From NCBI RefSeq assembly GCF_022669015.1, contig NZ_JAKKSL010000001.1, forward strand, positions 496,001 to 560,000: a DNA stretch of 64,000 nucleotides, read 5' to 3'. Shown here piece after piece: positions 42,502 through 53,891 of the stretch (position 1 is the stretch's first letter; every line of letters begins with the position of its first letter). The notes under the pieces were generated by a model. That model had not been told where the DNA came from. It was given only the letters and a program-made list of their open reading frames with translations, and ran no database searches. The DNA comes from Colwellia maritima (GTDB taxonomy: Bacteria; Pseudomonadota; Gammaproteobacteria; Enterobacterales; Alteromonadaceae). The position numbers were made by a program, and so were the translations under genes.

Positions 42502-42763
42502 ATGATGAATCGCTTGATTAACAATATTCACTTTACTGCTATTGCTTTGATTGTATTAACCATTATAAGTACTTTGTTGGCTCAATCTACACTGCAAACA
42601 AGTATACTTGCCCTCTTTGGTTACTTTGTCTGTAGTGATCAAAGGCCAACAAATTGTTGATGTATTTATGGAGTTAAAAAATGCTCCGGCTAAATGGCGT
42701 TGGTTCCTGTTAAGTTATATCATTTTAATTCCAAGTATATTGGCCATCATCATATACCTTTGA
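42502..42763 (+). CDS. norF: NorF-like small membrane protein, one frameshift near 42638
   Basis: ATG ATG at 42502, 11 bp after norE, preceded by GAGGAAG. Two hydrophobic segments (FTAIALIVLTIISTLLA; LLSYIILIPSILAIIIYL). The frame breaks near 42638 and resumes VVIKGQQIVDVFMELKNAPA to 42763, about 87 residues. It has the cytochrome oxidase subunit IV-like pattern of NorF proteins. Short and frame-broken, it is easily missed. Confidence 0.7.
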
Positions 42764-42785
42764 ATACTATTTTAAGGATATTCTC

Positions 42786-43256
42786 TTGAAAAAAAGTTTA
42801 CTTATATTCACCCTAGTTTTGATTTTATCAACGTTGATACATCACAAGGTGATTGCTGCAGAGCATGAGCATCACCACGAAGTGAATGAGGCAAAACTAT
42901 CTTTAAACGACGGTCATAAATGGCCTATTGATAAAAGCCTACACATAGGTATGAATAAGATCAAAATAGAAATAGCCAATAACCTAAGTGACATTCATCA
43001 TGATCAGTTTTCTGCTGAGCAATATACAGTGCTAGCAACAAGGTTAGAAGCACACTTGAACTTTTTGTTTGCCAATTGCCAATTACCACCTTCAGCTGAT
43101 GCGCAGCTACATACGTTACTAGCAAAAGTGATGCAAGGTGTTGATAACATTAAACACTCAACCAATAAGAAACAAGGCGCAGTGCAAATTATTCAAGCGT
43201 TACGAGCGTATCCTGTCTATTTTGCTGATACCAATTGGCAAAGTATACAACACTAA
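42786..43256 (+). CDS. secreted His-rich helical protein of the NO locus
   Basis: 156 residues with a signal peptide (cleavage near VIAAEH), a His-rich start (HEHHHE) and then NDGHKWPIDKSLHIGMNKIK and NCQLPPSADAQLHTLLAKVM. I recall similar periplasmic proteins next to nir/nor genes in other denitrifiers, sometimes called DnrO-like, with a conserved L-GKKW and NCxLPPxADAxLH. A metal-binding or electron-transfer role is possible but unproven. It follows norF by 22 bp. Confidence 0.6.
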   Translation: MKKSLLIFTLVLILSTLIHHKVIAAEHEHHHEVNEAKLSLNDGHKWPIDKSLHIGMNKIKIEIANNLSDIHHDQFSAEQYTVLATRLEAHLNFLFANCQLPPSADAQLHTLLAKVMQGVDNIKHSTNKKQGAVQIIQALRAYPVYFADTNWQSIQH

Positions 43257-43383
43257 TGGATAGCGTTTTCTCGGTGCGCTTTGTGGTAATATTTACTGCA
43301 AAATAATTAAACCCTAAGCGGTATTAATTTGATCAAATGAGTATAATAGTTCATGCTTATTTTTCACCATTGGAATATTACTT

Positions 43384-44924
43384 GTGCTTGAAAAAACGTT
43401 ACTAAAAATTGCTTTAGATTTAAGCCTTAGTTTACCTAAAAAAGCCCATTATCAGCGGTTAATGCAAGCGGTTAATGAAATAATGCATTGTGATGCAGTT
43501 GCCTTATTAGAATTACAAGGCGATGAGCTTGTTCCTGTTGCCGTTGATGGTTTGTCGCCTGAAGTGTTAGGTATGCGTTTTTTACCTGATGAGCATCCAA
43601 GATTAAAAGCAATTTTATCATCTCATAAGCCCATTCGCTTTGATGCGGATTCAAGTTATCCCGACCCCTATGATGGTTTATTGTCGATGGACCCAAAGCG
43701 TGTGCTTGATGTACACGATTGCATGGGATGTTGTTTATACGTTGAGGAAAGCCTTGTTGGTGTGCTTACACTCGATGCCTTACAAGTTGGCGCGTTTAGT
43801 GATGTTGATGATATTAGTGTTGCTACTTTAGCTGCACTTGCTGCCGCAACCATTCGAAATGCGAATTGTATTTCTTTGGTTTAGAAAAAAGCAATGAGAA
43901 ATCCTTATGTTTAACGCATGAACTGGTGAAAGACGCACACAAGGCTAAAGGAGATGGTTTTGTGGGTGAAAGCCTAAAAATGGTAGAGTTGAAAAATGAA
44001 ATAAGGGTTGTATCCGGCTCAGAGCTATCGGTATTAATCACCGGTGAAACAGGGGTAGGTAAAGAAGTGGTTGCACGAACTGTGCATGCTCAATCGCGTC
44101 GGTGTGACGAAGCCATAGTACAAATAAATTGTGCCGCCCTGTCTGAAAATATTGCCGAAAGTGAATTATTTGGTCATGTTAAAGGCTCATTTACCGGCGC
44201 TAATAAAGATCGCATGGGTAAATTTGAACTGGCGAATAACGGCACCTTGTTTTTAGATGAAATAGGCGAGCTTTCATTAAATATCCAAGCCAAATTGTTA
44301 AGGGCATTGCAAGAGGGTGAAATTCAACGAGTTGGTGCCGATAAAAATATTTATGTGGATGTTAGAATTATTGCGGCAACAAACCGAGATTTATCAGAGG
44401 AAGTTGCCCAAGGAAGATTCAGAGAAGACTTATATCACCGTTTAAGCGTATTTCCGTTGAAGGTGCCTGCCTTACGAGAACGAATTGATGACATTCCCTT
44501 ATTAAGTGGCTTTATTTTACATAATTTAAAAGGAAAAATAGGCACAAATAATGTCAGGGTTAGTAAATCTGCAATGCATCAGCTATTGCAATATGACTGG
44601 CCAGGTAATGTTAGAGAGTTACAACATGTACTCATGCGCGCTGCCTTAAGGGCGGCAGCCACTACATCAGGCAAAGTAGGTGTAATAGAAATTAATCATT
44701 TAGGGTTAGACTTTGTGGTTAATAACACCGACGACAGTAATAATATTACACCCGCAATTACAACCGATAATAAGTCTTTTACAGAAATTGTGGCTGAGTT
44801 TCAACGACAGTTAATTACACAAGCAATGGAAGAAAATGACCATGTTTGGGCAAAGGCCGCACGTCAGCTTCAACTAGACCGAGGTAATTTATATCGGCAG
44901 GCAAAACGTTTAGGTTTGACTTAA
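43384..44924 (+). CDS. norR: NorR nitric-oxide-responsive sigma-54 activator, one frameshift near 43870
   Basis: GTG start at 43384. N-terminal GAF domain (about residues 20-165) with PDPYDGL and DVHDCMGC, matching the region that binds the non-haem iron NO sensor in E. coli NorR. The frame breaks near 43870, then AAA+ domain with GETGVGKE, ESELFGHVKGSFTGA (the sigma-54 contact loop) and LFLDEIGEL, and a C-terminal Fis-type helix-turn-helix (WAKAARQLQLDRGNLYRQAK). It activates NO-reductase promoters with sigma-54. Four candidate promoters are seen nearby. Confidence 0.92.
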
Positions 44925-44992
44925 TCTTGTAAACATTATTGGTTTAAAGGTACATTTTTATATAAGCGTATTTTGAATATTAAGGAGTTCAC

Positions 44993-46134
44993 ATGAGCGA
45001 TCACATGCCCGACGATCTGTCTATTCAAGGAAAAGATTTACGAGCGTTCACTGATACATTACGCGTTAAACACCCCGTCATTAAAAACATTCTGGGTGAA
45101 TGGGTGTTGCTCAAACATGCTGATGTGGTAACTGCCGCACTTGACCATGAGCGATTTTCGAGTAACGTTTCACAACATCTTCATGTGCCTAACGGGTTAG
45201 ACGGAAAAGAACACCAAGACTATCGAAAAATTATCGACCGGCATTTAACGCCTGAAGCACTGACACCGTATATTCCTGTGTTTGAGCAAACTGCTGCCCA
45301 ACTCATGAAAGAATTACCTAAGAATACTACCTTAGATGCGGTAAATGATATCGGCGCTGTCTTTGCGGTACGTGCTCAATGTAAATGGTTAGGATGGCCT
45401 GCAGAGTTAGAACCAAAATTATTAGCATGGATGGCAAAAAACCATGCGGCTACCCGCTCTGGTGACCGGTCTAAAATGGCTAATGTCGCAGAGCAATTTG
45501 ATCATATTATTCGTTCCGTAATTGCTCCTCGTCGTACTGCTAACAGCAACAACTTTAATGATGTTACCACCGACTTTGCCAAGAAACTATTTACGGTAGA
45601 TTATTAACAGAAGAAGAAATTATTTCAATTCTGCGCAACTGGACTGGCGGTGATTTGGGCTCTATTGCGTTGTGTGTTGGTGTTATTGTTGCCTATGTTG
45701 CACAAAAACCTGAGTCGATAGCTTGCCTTCGTACAGCAAAAGAATCAGAAATAGACGCTTTTATTAATGAAATATTACGCTTAGATGATCCCTTTGTGTC
45801 TAATCGACGCATTACCACCTGCCCAGTAAAAATTGGCGGGCAAAACATTCCAGAAGGCGCATTAGTTAAGCTAAACTGGACCTCAGCTAATCGTGATGAA
45901 GCCGTTTTTGATAATACAACTTTTGAACCGCAAAACAATGCAGAGGCCAATCTTGTGTACGGTATAGGAAAGCATGTTTGTCCTGGCCGGTTATTGGCTA
46001 CATGGGAGCTAAGAATAGCATTACAAGCGCTGCTTGCCTCGGTAAATGCAATTACCATAGCACCAAACCAAGCATTAGAGCGTGAAGTTGCGCCTGTTGG
46101 CGGTTATAACAAGGTACCTATTATACTTAGCTAA
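44993..46134 (+). CDS. cytochrome P450 of the NO locus, one frameshift near 45600
   Basis: ATG at 44993 with AAGGAG upstream, 68 bp after norR. The frame breaks near 45600 and resumes GRLLTEEEIISILRNWTGG. About 380 residues, soluble. The haem-binding loop YGIGKHVCPGRLLA matches the P450 GxGxHxCxG signature, and an EILRLDDPF K-helix region is present. The I-helix segment TGGDLGSIAL lacks the usual acid–Thr pair needed for oxygen activation. Placement between norR and the nor operon suggests NO-linked chemistry; neither substrate nor redox partner is known. Confidence 0.88.
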
Positions 46135-46167
46135 ACTTATTGAGAATAAATCAGCGCAAATATACCG

Positions 46168-46473
46168 CTAAACACCGAGAAATGACGCTTGTGAATATGC
46201 CACGATTACCCCTACTAGGGTTGTCATGGCATAAAAATAACCTTTTATAATTTTTCTAAAAAGCGGTGCAGCATGCTTAAGCCCCATAAATTCCTCAATT
46301 ATCCAATGACCCTTAACAATGACTATTGCACACACAAAAACCGTAGCGACAATCGTCGTATTTTTAGTTTCTGCAATAATGGCACTAACAAGTGTTAAGC
46401 CCACAAGGCGCAGCCAAATGTTGAATGTTGTTTCAGTTAAATAGCGTTTGATTCGCTGATAATGGTTAGTTTG
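46168..46473 (-). CDS. NorF-like / cytochrome oxidase subunit IV-like membrane protein
   Basis: A TTG start at 46473 is chosen because GAGGT lies about 8 bases upstream and follows the norE2 stop by 8 bp; an ATG at 46521 would overlap norE2 by 40 bp. About 101 residues with three hydrophobic segments and the subunit-IV motif AIVIVKGHWIIEEFMGLKHA. It closes the norCBDQ operon and pairs with norE2, as norF does with norE on the other strand. Confidence 0.75.
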   Translation of the reverse strand, partial: QTNHYQRIKRYLTETTFNIWLRLVGLTLVSAIIAETKNTTIVATVFVCAIVIVKGHWIIEEFMGLKHAAPLFRKIIKGYFYAMTTLVGVIVAYSQASFLGV

Positions 46474-46481
46474 CAATGCTT

Positions 46482-47051
46482 TTACCTCAATACATATAAG
46501 AGTGGGAAAATAAGAATCCAAACAAGGTCAATCATATGCCAATAGCTTGCAGCACTTTCTAATCCTTCATGATTAGATTTATTGTAATAACCTAACGCGG
46601 TCAAAATAGTGACAAAAATGATAGTGCAAGTGCCAATTAATACATGGAGCAGATGATTAAAGGTAATATAATAATAGGCGGCAAAATAGTAGTTTGTGCG
46701 TGGGCCAATGCCTGCCTGTTCATTTAAGTGATACTCCCACGTTTTAATACCGCAATAAGTGAGGCCGGCTGAAATAGTTAGCAATAACCAAAACACGGTA
46801 CGCTTTTTGTCATCACGTTTTATAGATTGCATGGCTCGCGCAACAAAAAAACTACTGCTGAGTAATACCAGTGTATTCAATAAACCCGTTAAAATCGGTA
46901 GGTGTGTAGGACCTTGATAGAATTCAACTGGGTAGTAGAGTTTGGCTAACAAAAAAGCGATAAAAAAGAAGCCAAATTCAGTTAGTTCTGCATAAATAAA
47001 AATCCATGCAGCCACCGAACCAGGTACTTTTATCTTATTAACAGTAAGCAC
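46482..47051 (-). CDS. norE: second NorE-like cytochrome oxidase subunit III-like protein
   Basis: 189 residues with five membrane spans, AAWIFIYAELTEFGFFFIAF near the start and ESAASYWHMIDLVWILIFPL at the end. It overlaps the norQ reading frame by 14 bp. It is a diverged paralogue of the norE at 41865, mapping to the opposite strand at the end of the norC operon. Confidence 0.85.
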   Translation of the reverse strand: MLTVNKIKVPGSVAAWIFIYAELTEFGFFFIAFLLAKLYYPVEFYQGPTHLPILTGLLNTLVLLSSSFFVARAMQSIKRDDKKRTVFWLLLTISAGLTYCGIKTWEYHLNEQAGIGPRTNYYFAAYYYITFNHLLHVLIGTCTIIFVTILTALGYYNKSNHEGLESAASYWHMIDLVWILIFPLLYVLR

Positions 47052-47857
47052 TGATCACCCTTTTTAAGGCGTTAATGGTTTCGGGTTCATCACTTAGTGG
47101 TTCAACAATACAATATTGATACGCTTTATTAATAGGGCAGCCTGACTGGATCATTTTTGCGGCATAAATTAACAAGCGTGTTGACGCTGCCGCTTTAATG
47201 TCTATATCACTGAGCCTGCGCAGATCGGTTGCCAAAGCAACTAATTCTTTGGGCATTTTGATAAGAAACACCTGTTTCAGTAATAATAATATCGATTTCT
47301 TTCTCAACACTCGGATAATCAAAGCTCAGACTAATAAAGCGTTGCCGAGTACTCGGCTTTAAGCCTTTTAATAAACTTTGATAAGACGGATTGTAAGAAA
47401 TAATCAGCATAAAATCTTTATGCGCTTTAATGACTTCTCCTGTTCGCTCAATGTAGAGTTCGCGGCGGTGATCAGTCAATGAATGCAATAATACTGTGGT
47501 GTCTTTTCTGGCTTCAATTATTTCATCTAAATAACAAACGCCGCCTTCTCGCACGGCTTTTGTCATAGGTCCATCTTGCCAATAGGTGCCGTTGCTATCA
47601 ATTAAATGGCGGCCTATTAGATCAGCAGCACTGAGATCGTCATGGCACGAAATAGTATAAAGCGGCTGCTCAATTTGTTGTGCCATATGCTCAACAAAAC
47701 GGGTTTTTCCACAGCCCGTCGGTCCTTTTAGCAACAAAGCAAGATGATTGCTACGTGCAAAATGAAACATTTCAATTTCATCGTCTTGTGCTTGATAAAA
47801 TGCTGTGTTTAACCCAGGGGCTTTTTCTAGCGTCTGAGCCAATGAACTAGCTTGCAT
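47038..47857 (-). CDS. norQ: NorQ, MoxR-type AAA+ ATPase for NO reductase activation, one frameshift near 47255
   Basis: The start MQASSLAQTLEKAPGLNTAF at 47857. Walker A GPTGCGKTRFVEHMAQQ, Walker B GVCYLDEIIEA, sensor region MLIISYNPSYQSLLKGLKPS. The first frame ends in a false tail at 47207; a shift near 47255 continues into LVALATDLRRLSDIDIKAAA, the C-terminal lid, to 47038. About 273 residues. NorQ with NorD inserts the non-haem iron into NorB. It overlaps the 87-residue orf by 11 bp. Confidence 0.93.
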
Positions 47858-48110
47858 TGTTTTCTCCTAATATGGCGTTAAGATCATGAGGTTGATAAAC
47901 ACAATTAAGCTGCATAACACAATCTAACAGGGCTTCACTGTTCTGTGGATGTTGTAATGAATACGACAAGATAAGGTGTCTATTTTTGTCTAAATTGAGT
48001 TTAGACAGTGTGTATTCAAAGCAATGAATAACTCTATCGGCTGTTCTCCTAGCTATTCTATTTAATAAAGCAGTGTTATCTTTTGGCTGATGATATAAAT
48101 TTATTTGCAT
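47847..48110 (-). CDS. 87-residue protein of unknown function between norD and norQ
   Basis: ATG at 48110 preceded by GGAGAT. 87 residues, no signal or membrane segment, predicted helical (ALLNRIARRTADRVIHCFEY; SEALLDCVMQLNCVYQPHD). The stop overlaps the norQ start, implying translational coupling. I do not recognise a family. Its coupled place in the maturation-gene block suggests an accessory role in assembling the NO reductase. Confidence 0.6.
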   Translation of the reverse strand: MQINLYHQPKDNTALLNRIARRTADRVIHCFEYTLSKLNLDKNRHLILSYSLQHPQNSEALLDCVMQLNCVYQPHDLNAILGENNAS

Positions 48111-48165
48111 AATAATCTCCTTAGGAGCTTGGTTATTTACACGCTTAGCTGTGTGCTAGTTTTAA

Positions 48166-49994
48166 CTAGCCAAGGGTTAAGTTGGCATAAATTTTAGGTA
48201 ATATTTTGGCAAGCTGACTCGCATCTTGAACAATGGCAAAACCATGTGGCCAAATAGGTAAGGTAAATAGTCATTGCCTTTTTTGTCTATAGTCACGCAA
48301 AAAGGGGTTAAGCCTAACTTTTTCGCTTCGAGTATTGCTTGGCGCGTATCTTCAATACCGTAGCGTCCTTCATACTGGTCAAGATCGTTAGGTTTACCAT
48401 CTGACAGTAATAATAAAATTTTATCTTTAGATGATTGTTCACTTAAAATTTGACTAGCTTGTCGAATAGCAGCGCCCATGCGTGTATAAAAACCCGGTTC
48501 AATACGAGCAATTCGCCCCCTAACATACTGGTCGTATGGCATGGTAAAATTTTTAATAATATGAAAGCGAACATGGTTATTACGAATAGACGAAAAACCA
48601 TAGATAGCAAACGGGTCAGCTAATGAATGTAAGGCTTCAGAAAAAATTAACAGTGCCTCTTGAATACAATCAATAACTTTTTTCTCGTTATTAACATAAC
48701 ACTCTGTTGATAATGATAAATCTGCCAATAACAAACAACTAACATCTCTATATTTGTGTTGATTATCAATATAGAAGCTTTGTTGATTACTGTCTTTAAC
48801 TGGTTTGGTGTAGTGATCTATCCAAGCATCTAAATCTATTTCATTACCCGTTAATTGACCTTTTTTCGGCCGATTAGATATCGCCAACATAGATAATAAT
48901 TGCTGCACTTGCCGAGCTAATGTTTGTTGGTTAGCACTGAGCTCAACGGGCGCTATTTCATCAGCTATCATCACTTGTAAGTTACAAACATTAGCGATTA
49001 ATTGGTTCTTTTTATAATGCCATTCAGGTAGAGGAATACCTTTACCTAAGCATAAATCATCATTTTCTTCCGCGGGTAAGTCTAAATTAAAGCGAATACC
49101 TGCAGCACCCGCTTTTCGCTGTCTTGATAGATTGATGACGTCCATGTCTTTGGCTATTTGATCTACATCGTCTTCTTGGTTTTCTGATTGGCTACGATCT
49201 AAATCTATTTGTTCTGTCCAGGTTGATAATGCTTCCGCTTGGAACATTAGTAACCCGTCTGTCGCTTTTTCTTCATCAACATATTGCGCTTTTTTACGTT
49301 GTTTTAATTCTTTAATTTCTTTTTTAGATGCCGTTTTTTTACGGTTTTCATCATTAGGATCATATGACGCCGGCTTGTTTATATCTTCTACGAGTGCAGG
49401 ATATATCCAAAGCATATTGGGGTAGGGTTGTGACACCGTTGTAGTCAGTGAAGAAATATACTTTTCACCCTTTAAAGCCAACTGAATATTTTGTTCATTA
49501 GTACTATTAACTGGGTCTAACGTGTCGCAGTTGGGTCGTGTTAATAGGTAAGCGTTTACTAATTGATAATATTGTTTTTTTAGCCCAGGATACTTTGCCA
49601 ATATTTGAGCGGTAGATTGTTGATTATCACATAACCAATGTGTCATTTTTGGCATAAATGCCGCTAAGGCAACCGACCAAAAGTACAAAAATTCATTCAG
49701 TGATGGCTCAGGAAAAAGTGCAATGTGTGGTGGCAGCCGAAGAGTCGATTCATTTTGCCAAGCAAGATAAAAACGTTGATGACTGCCGGCAATTTTTTGC
49801 ATGGTTGACCGTTTTGTTTTGATACGACGAGGCTCGCAGGGTTCAAATGTTTTGCTACTATCGCCCCCCAAAGATCGATGAAAAATCTGTAACTGTGATT
49901 GAATATCGTCTAATTTAATGACGCTATCAGGAAAGTCGGTCGACACTTGGCGTGTTAACCATTTATCCCAAAGCTTTCCAACAACTTCTTCCAT
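48166..49994 (-). CDS. norD: NorD, von Willebrand A-domain NO-reductase activation protein, one frameshift near 48245
   Basis: The start MEEVVGKLWDKWLTRQV at 49994 follows GAGGT by eight bases. About 609 residues. The C-terminal VWA domain has the MIDAS motif ADLSLSTE and LLLLSDGKPNDLDQY. The first frame ends at 48177 with a false tail; a shift near 48245 restores FGPHGFAIVQDASQLAKILP and a stop at 48166. It acts with NorQ in NorB metal insertion. Confidence 0.92.
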
Positions 49995-50088
49995 TTTAAC
50001 CTCGATAGTCGTTTTAGTATTAAGGTAAAACATAGCAATTAAGTCCATTTAATTAATATGTCTTACAGATTTAGGTGATGATGTTCAC

Positions 50089-51493
<1,405 letters not shown>

Positions 51494-51499
51494 TTAATC

Positions 51500-51946
51500 T
51501 TATCCTTCAATGTTTGGTGGCCAGTTATTATCATCAATGCGTGATGCCCAAATAAGAAACTCTGCCAAGGCATCAGTTTCCTCTTTGGTTAAATTAAATT
51601 GCGGCATTTTACGTCGCTTAGGAATATCCATTGGTTGTGCATTAATCCAACCATTAAGATAAGCTTTAAACGCTTCTTCATTACCCGCACCTCGGCGGTC
51701 AAAAACATTGGCAAGTTCGGGTGCGTAGTAAGCACCTTCTCCCATTAAGCTATGGCAACCGATACAATTATTGTTTTCCCAAAGCTCTTTACCCTGTATC
51801 ACAGCTGCTGTGATATTCTCTCGGTGATCTCGTTTAGGCAGCTGCCGAACGGTATCTAGCGTTAAGCCAAAGAGTAAAAGTACAAAGAAAAAGCTGCCGC
51901 CATAGTAAATATTTCTGGCCATGCTTTTAGTAAATTTTTCTGCCAT
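51500..51946 (-). CDS. norC: NorC, cytochrome c subunit of NO reductase
   Basis: 149 residues with an N-terminal membrane anchor (residues 13-31), the haem c site NNCIGCHSLMGEGAYYAPEL and axial Met in RRKMPQFNLTKEE. It passes electrons to NorB. First gene of the norC–norB–norD–orf–norQ–norE2–norF2 operon; a sigma-54 promoter lies 40 bp upstream. Confidence 0.96.
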   Translation of the reverse strand: MAEKFTKSMARNIYYGGSFFFVLLLFGLTLDTVRQLPKRDHRENITAAVIQGKELWENNNCIGCHSLMGEGAYYAPELANVFDRRGAGNEEAFKAYLNGWINAQPMDIPKRRKMPQFNLTKEETDALAEFLIWASRIDDNNWPPNIEG

Positions 51947-51985
51947 TGATAGCTCCTAATAAAATGTAATAACAACAACGATAGG

Positions 51986-52001
51986 GCAATCAATGTGCCA
52001 A
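51986..52001 (-). promoter_or_regulatory. sigma-54 promoter of the norC operon
   Basis: On the minus strand TTGGCACATTGATTGC has the GG-N10-GC spacing and a near-consensus -24 element (TTGGCAC). It lies 40 bp before the norC ATG. Farther upstream, GTCATTAACAC on the minus strand fits the GT-N7-AC core of NorR enhancer sites. Confidence 0.8.
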
Positions 52002-52237
52002 TTTTTAAGTTGTTGTATATAAAGGATTTATTTTCAAGTGTTTTTTGTTTACATAGTAGGTGATGTGTTAATGACAGCGGTTTGATGTCTTTTTACTATG
52101 GATTTCAAGCCATTTTGGGTGTTCAGGGAGATTTTTGTTTAATTCGATAACATAGTTGGCGTGTTATATTAACATCGTTTTTGCTGTGTTTTACTGAGAG
52201 TTAAATTTAAGTGATTGTTAAATAGTTGTTTTTTATG

Positions 52238-52254
52238 TTGGCGTTATATTTGCT
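52238..52254 (+). promoter_or_regulatory. sigma-54 promoter of hemN
   Basis: TTGGCGTTATATTTGCT has GG-N10-GC spacing and a consensus -12 TTGC. It lies 36 bp before the hemN ATG, so transcription would start just upstream of the gene. This suggests NorR control of haem synthesis under NO. Confidence 0.65.
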
Positions 52255-52289
52255 TTAAGAGAGGTTTTAAGACGATAAGTGAGATGTTA

Positions 52290-53690
52290 ATGAGTACAGC
52301 AATAAATTTTGATGCCGACATGATTCGAAAATATGATCGACATGGTCCTAGATACACCTCTTACCCAACCGCAGTACAGTTCAATAGTGAGGTTAACAGC
52401 GACATATATATTGAGGAATTAACAAAAAGTAACCAAAGTAACAAATCACTTTCTTTGTATTTTCATATCCCTTTTTGTAATTCACTATGTTTTTATTGCG
52501 CATGTGCAAAAATTATTACCAAGAAACCTGAACGTTCTATTCCTTATTTAGAGAGGATTTATAAAGAATTACGTCATCAATCGGCGTTAATTAGTCCCGA
52601 ACGGGTAGTTGAACAATTGCATTTTGGCGGTGGTACGCCTACGTTTCTTAGTGACGAACAGTTTGAAGAAATTTTCGATAATATACGTGAAAACTTTAAT
52701 TTAGCGCCTGTTGAAGAAAGAGAATTTTCAATTGAAATTGATCCCAGAGCAGTCAGAGCTAGTACTATTCCTGTGTTACGTAACCTTGGATTTAATCGCA
52801 TTAGTTTAGGAGTGCAAGATTTTGATCCCAAAGTACAAAAAGCCGTTAACCGTATTCAGTCGGTAGAGCAAACGTTTGATGTAATAGACTCAGCGAGAGC
52901 CGTTGGCTATAAGTCAGTAAGTATTGACCTTATTTATGGATTGCCATGTCAAACCGTAGATAGCTTTAAAACAACGTTAGATTTGGTAATGCAAAAACGT
53001 CCTGATCGGTTATCAATCTATAGTTACGCACATATGCCACATAAAGTTAAATCTCAACGCACCCTGAATGCTGCAGACTTACCCGATGCCGCTACCAAGC
53101 TAGCCATTTTTGAAATGACCGTTAATTACTTACAAAATGCGGGTTATGTTTATATTGGCATGGATCATTTTGCTTTGCCTGATGATGAATTGACATACGC
53201 CAAACAAAACGGCACCTTACAACGAAATTTTCAAGGCTACTCCACCCATGCAGATAGTGATCTTCTTGGCTTTGGCATGACCTCAATTGGCCAAATAAAT
53301 GATTGTTTTATTCAAAATCAAGCAACAGAAGACGCTTACTTTGCCGATATTGATACTGGTGGTTTGGCGGTAACCAGAGGTTATCGCTTAAATAAAGATG
53401 ACTGTATTCGTCGTGATATTATTCAGTCATTAATGTGCCAAAACAGGGTGTCAATCAATACAATTAGTAATAGATACCAGATTAATTTCTTTGAATATTT
53501 TTCAGACGAGATAACTGAACTGTTTCCGATGGTGGAAGATAAACTGCTTACCTTTAACGAAAAAGAAATTTCTATAACACGAGCAGGTCAATTGCTACTA
53601 CGTAATATTGCTATGGTATTTGATGCCTATATTGAACCTACTAATGATAAAACCCTCAAAAATAAAGTGATATTTTCTAGAACAATATAA
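52290..53690 (+). CDS. hemN: oxygen-independent coproporphyrinogen III oxidase HemN
   Basis: The start MSTAINFDADMIRKYDRHGP at 52290 is the family beginning. The radical-SAM cluster motif is HIPFCNSLCFYCAC (CxxxCxxC), with GGGTPTFLS and GVQDFDPKVQKAVNR. About 466 residues, full length. It makes protoporphyrinogen for haem without oxygen. Together with the NO reductase it supplies haem in low-oxygen growth. The longer upstream start would cover the sigma-54 site. Confidence 0.96.
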   Translation: MSTAINFDADMIRKYDRHGPRYTSYPTAVQFNSEVNSDIYIEELTKSNQSNKSLSLYFHIPFCNSLCFYCACAKIITKKPERSIPYLERIYKELRHQSALISPERVVEQLHFGGGTPTFLSDEQFEEIFDNIRENFNLAPVEEREFSIEIDPRAVRASTIPVLRNLGFNRISLGVQDFDPKVQKAVNRIQSVEQTFDVIDSARAVGYKSVSIDLIYGLPCQTVDSFKTTLDLVMQKRPDRLSIYSYAHMPHKVKSQRTLNAADLPDAATKLAIFEMTVNYLQNAGYVYIGMDHFALPDDELTYAKQNGTLQRNFQGYSTHADSDLLGFGMTSIGQINDCFIQNQATEDAYFADIDTGGLAVTRGYRLNKDDCIRRDIIQSLMCQNRVSINTISNRYQINFFEYFSDEITELFPMVEDKLLTFNEKEISITRAGQLLLRNIAMVFDAYIEPTNDKTLKNKVIFSRTI

Positions 53691-53711
53691 TCATGGATTC
53701 GTATTAATATT

Positions 53712-53734
53712 ATCGATGTCTAAATGACATCGAT
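53712..53734 (+). terminator. stem-loop after hemN
   Basis: ATCGATGTC and GACATCGAT are perfect 9-bp arms with a 5-nt loop, 21 bp after the hemN stop. The T-run is weak (TTTG), so termination may be partial. Confidence 0.5.
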
Positions 53735-53815
53735 TTGTGGTGTATATAGACACGAATAGTTTGTATCTCATTTGTGCTATTATTTATCTATATGTTTTTA
53801 TTTGATATTTCTTAA

Positions 53816-53832
53816 TGGCATGTTTTCTGCTT
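53816..53832 (+). promoter_or_regulatory. sigma-54 promoter of the reductase–nnrS operon
   Basis: TGGCATGTTTTCTGCTT has GG-N10-GC spacing with a TGGCATG -24 element like that before norE. It lies 60 bp before the ATG at 53892. Confidence 0.65.
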
Positions 53833-53891
53833 CATATAGTTGAAATAGGGTAAATTGTGAATAATAAGCTAACAATACCAAGGAGGTATGT

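Noticed and set aside
43472..44041. Several minus-strand frames opposite norR
   Set aside because: They overlap the NorR GAF domain, which has clear conserved residues on the plus strand.
46473..46521. ATG at 46521 as the start of norF2
   Set aside because: It would overlap norE2 by 40 bp, and its product begins with a segment that does not look like the family. The TTG at 46473 has a well-placed GAGGT.
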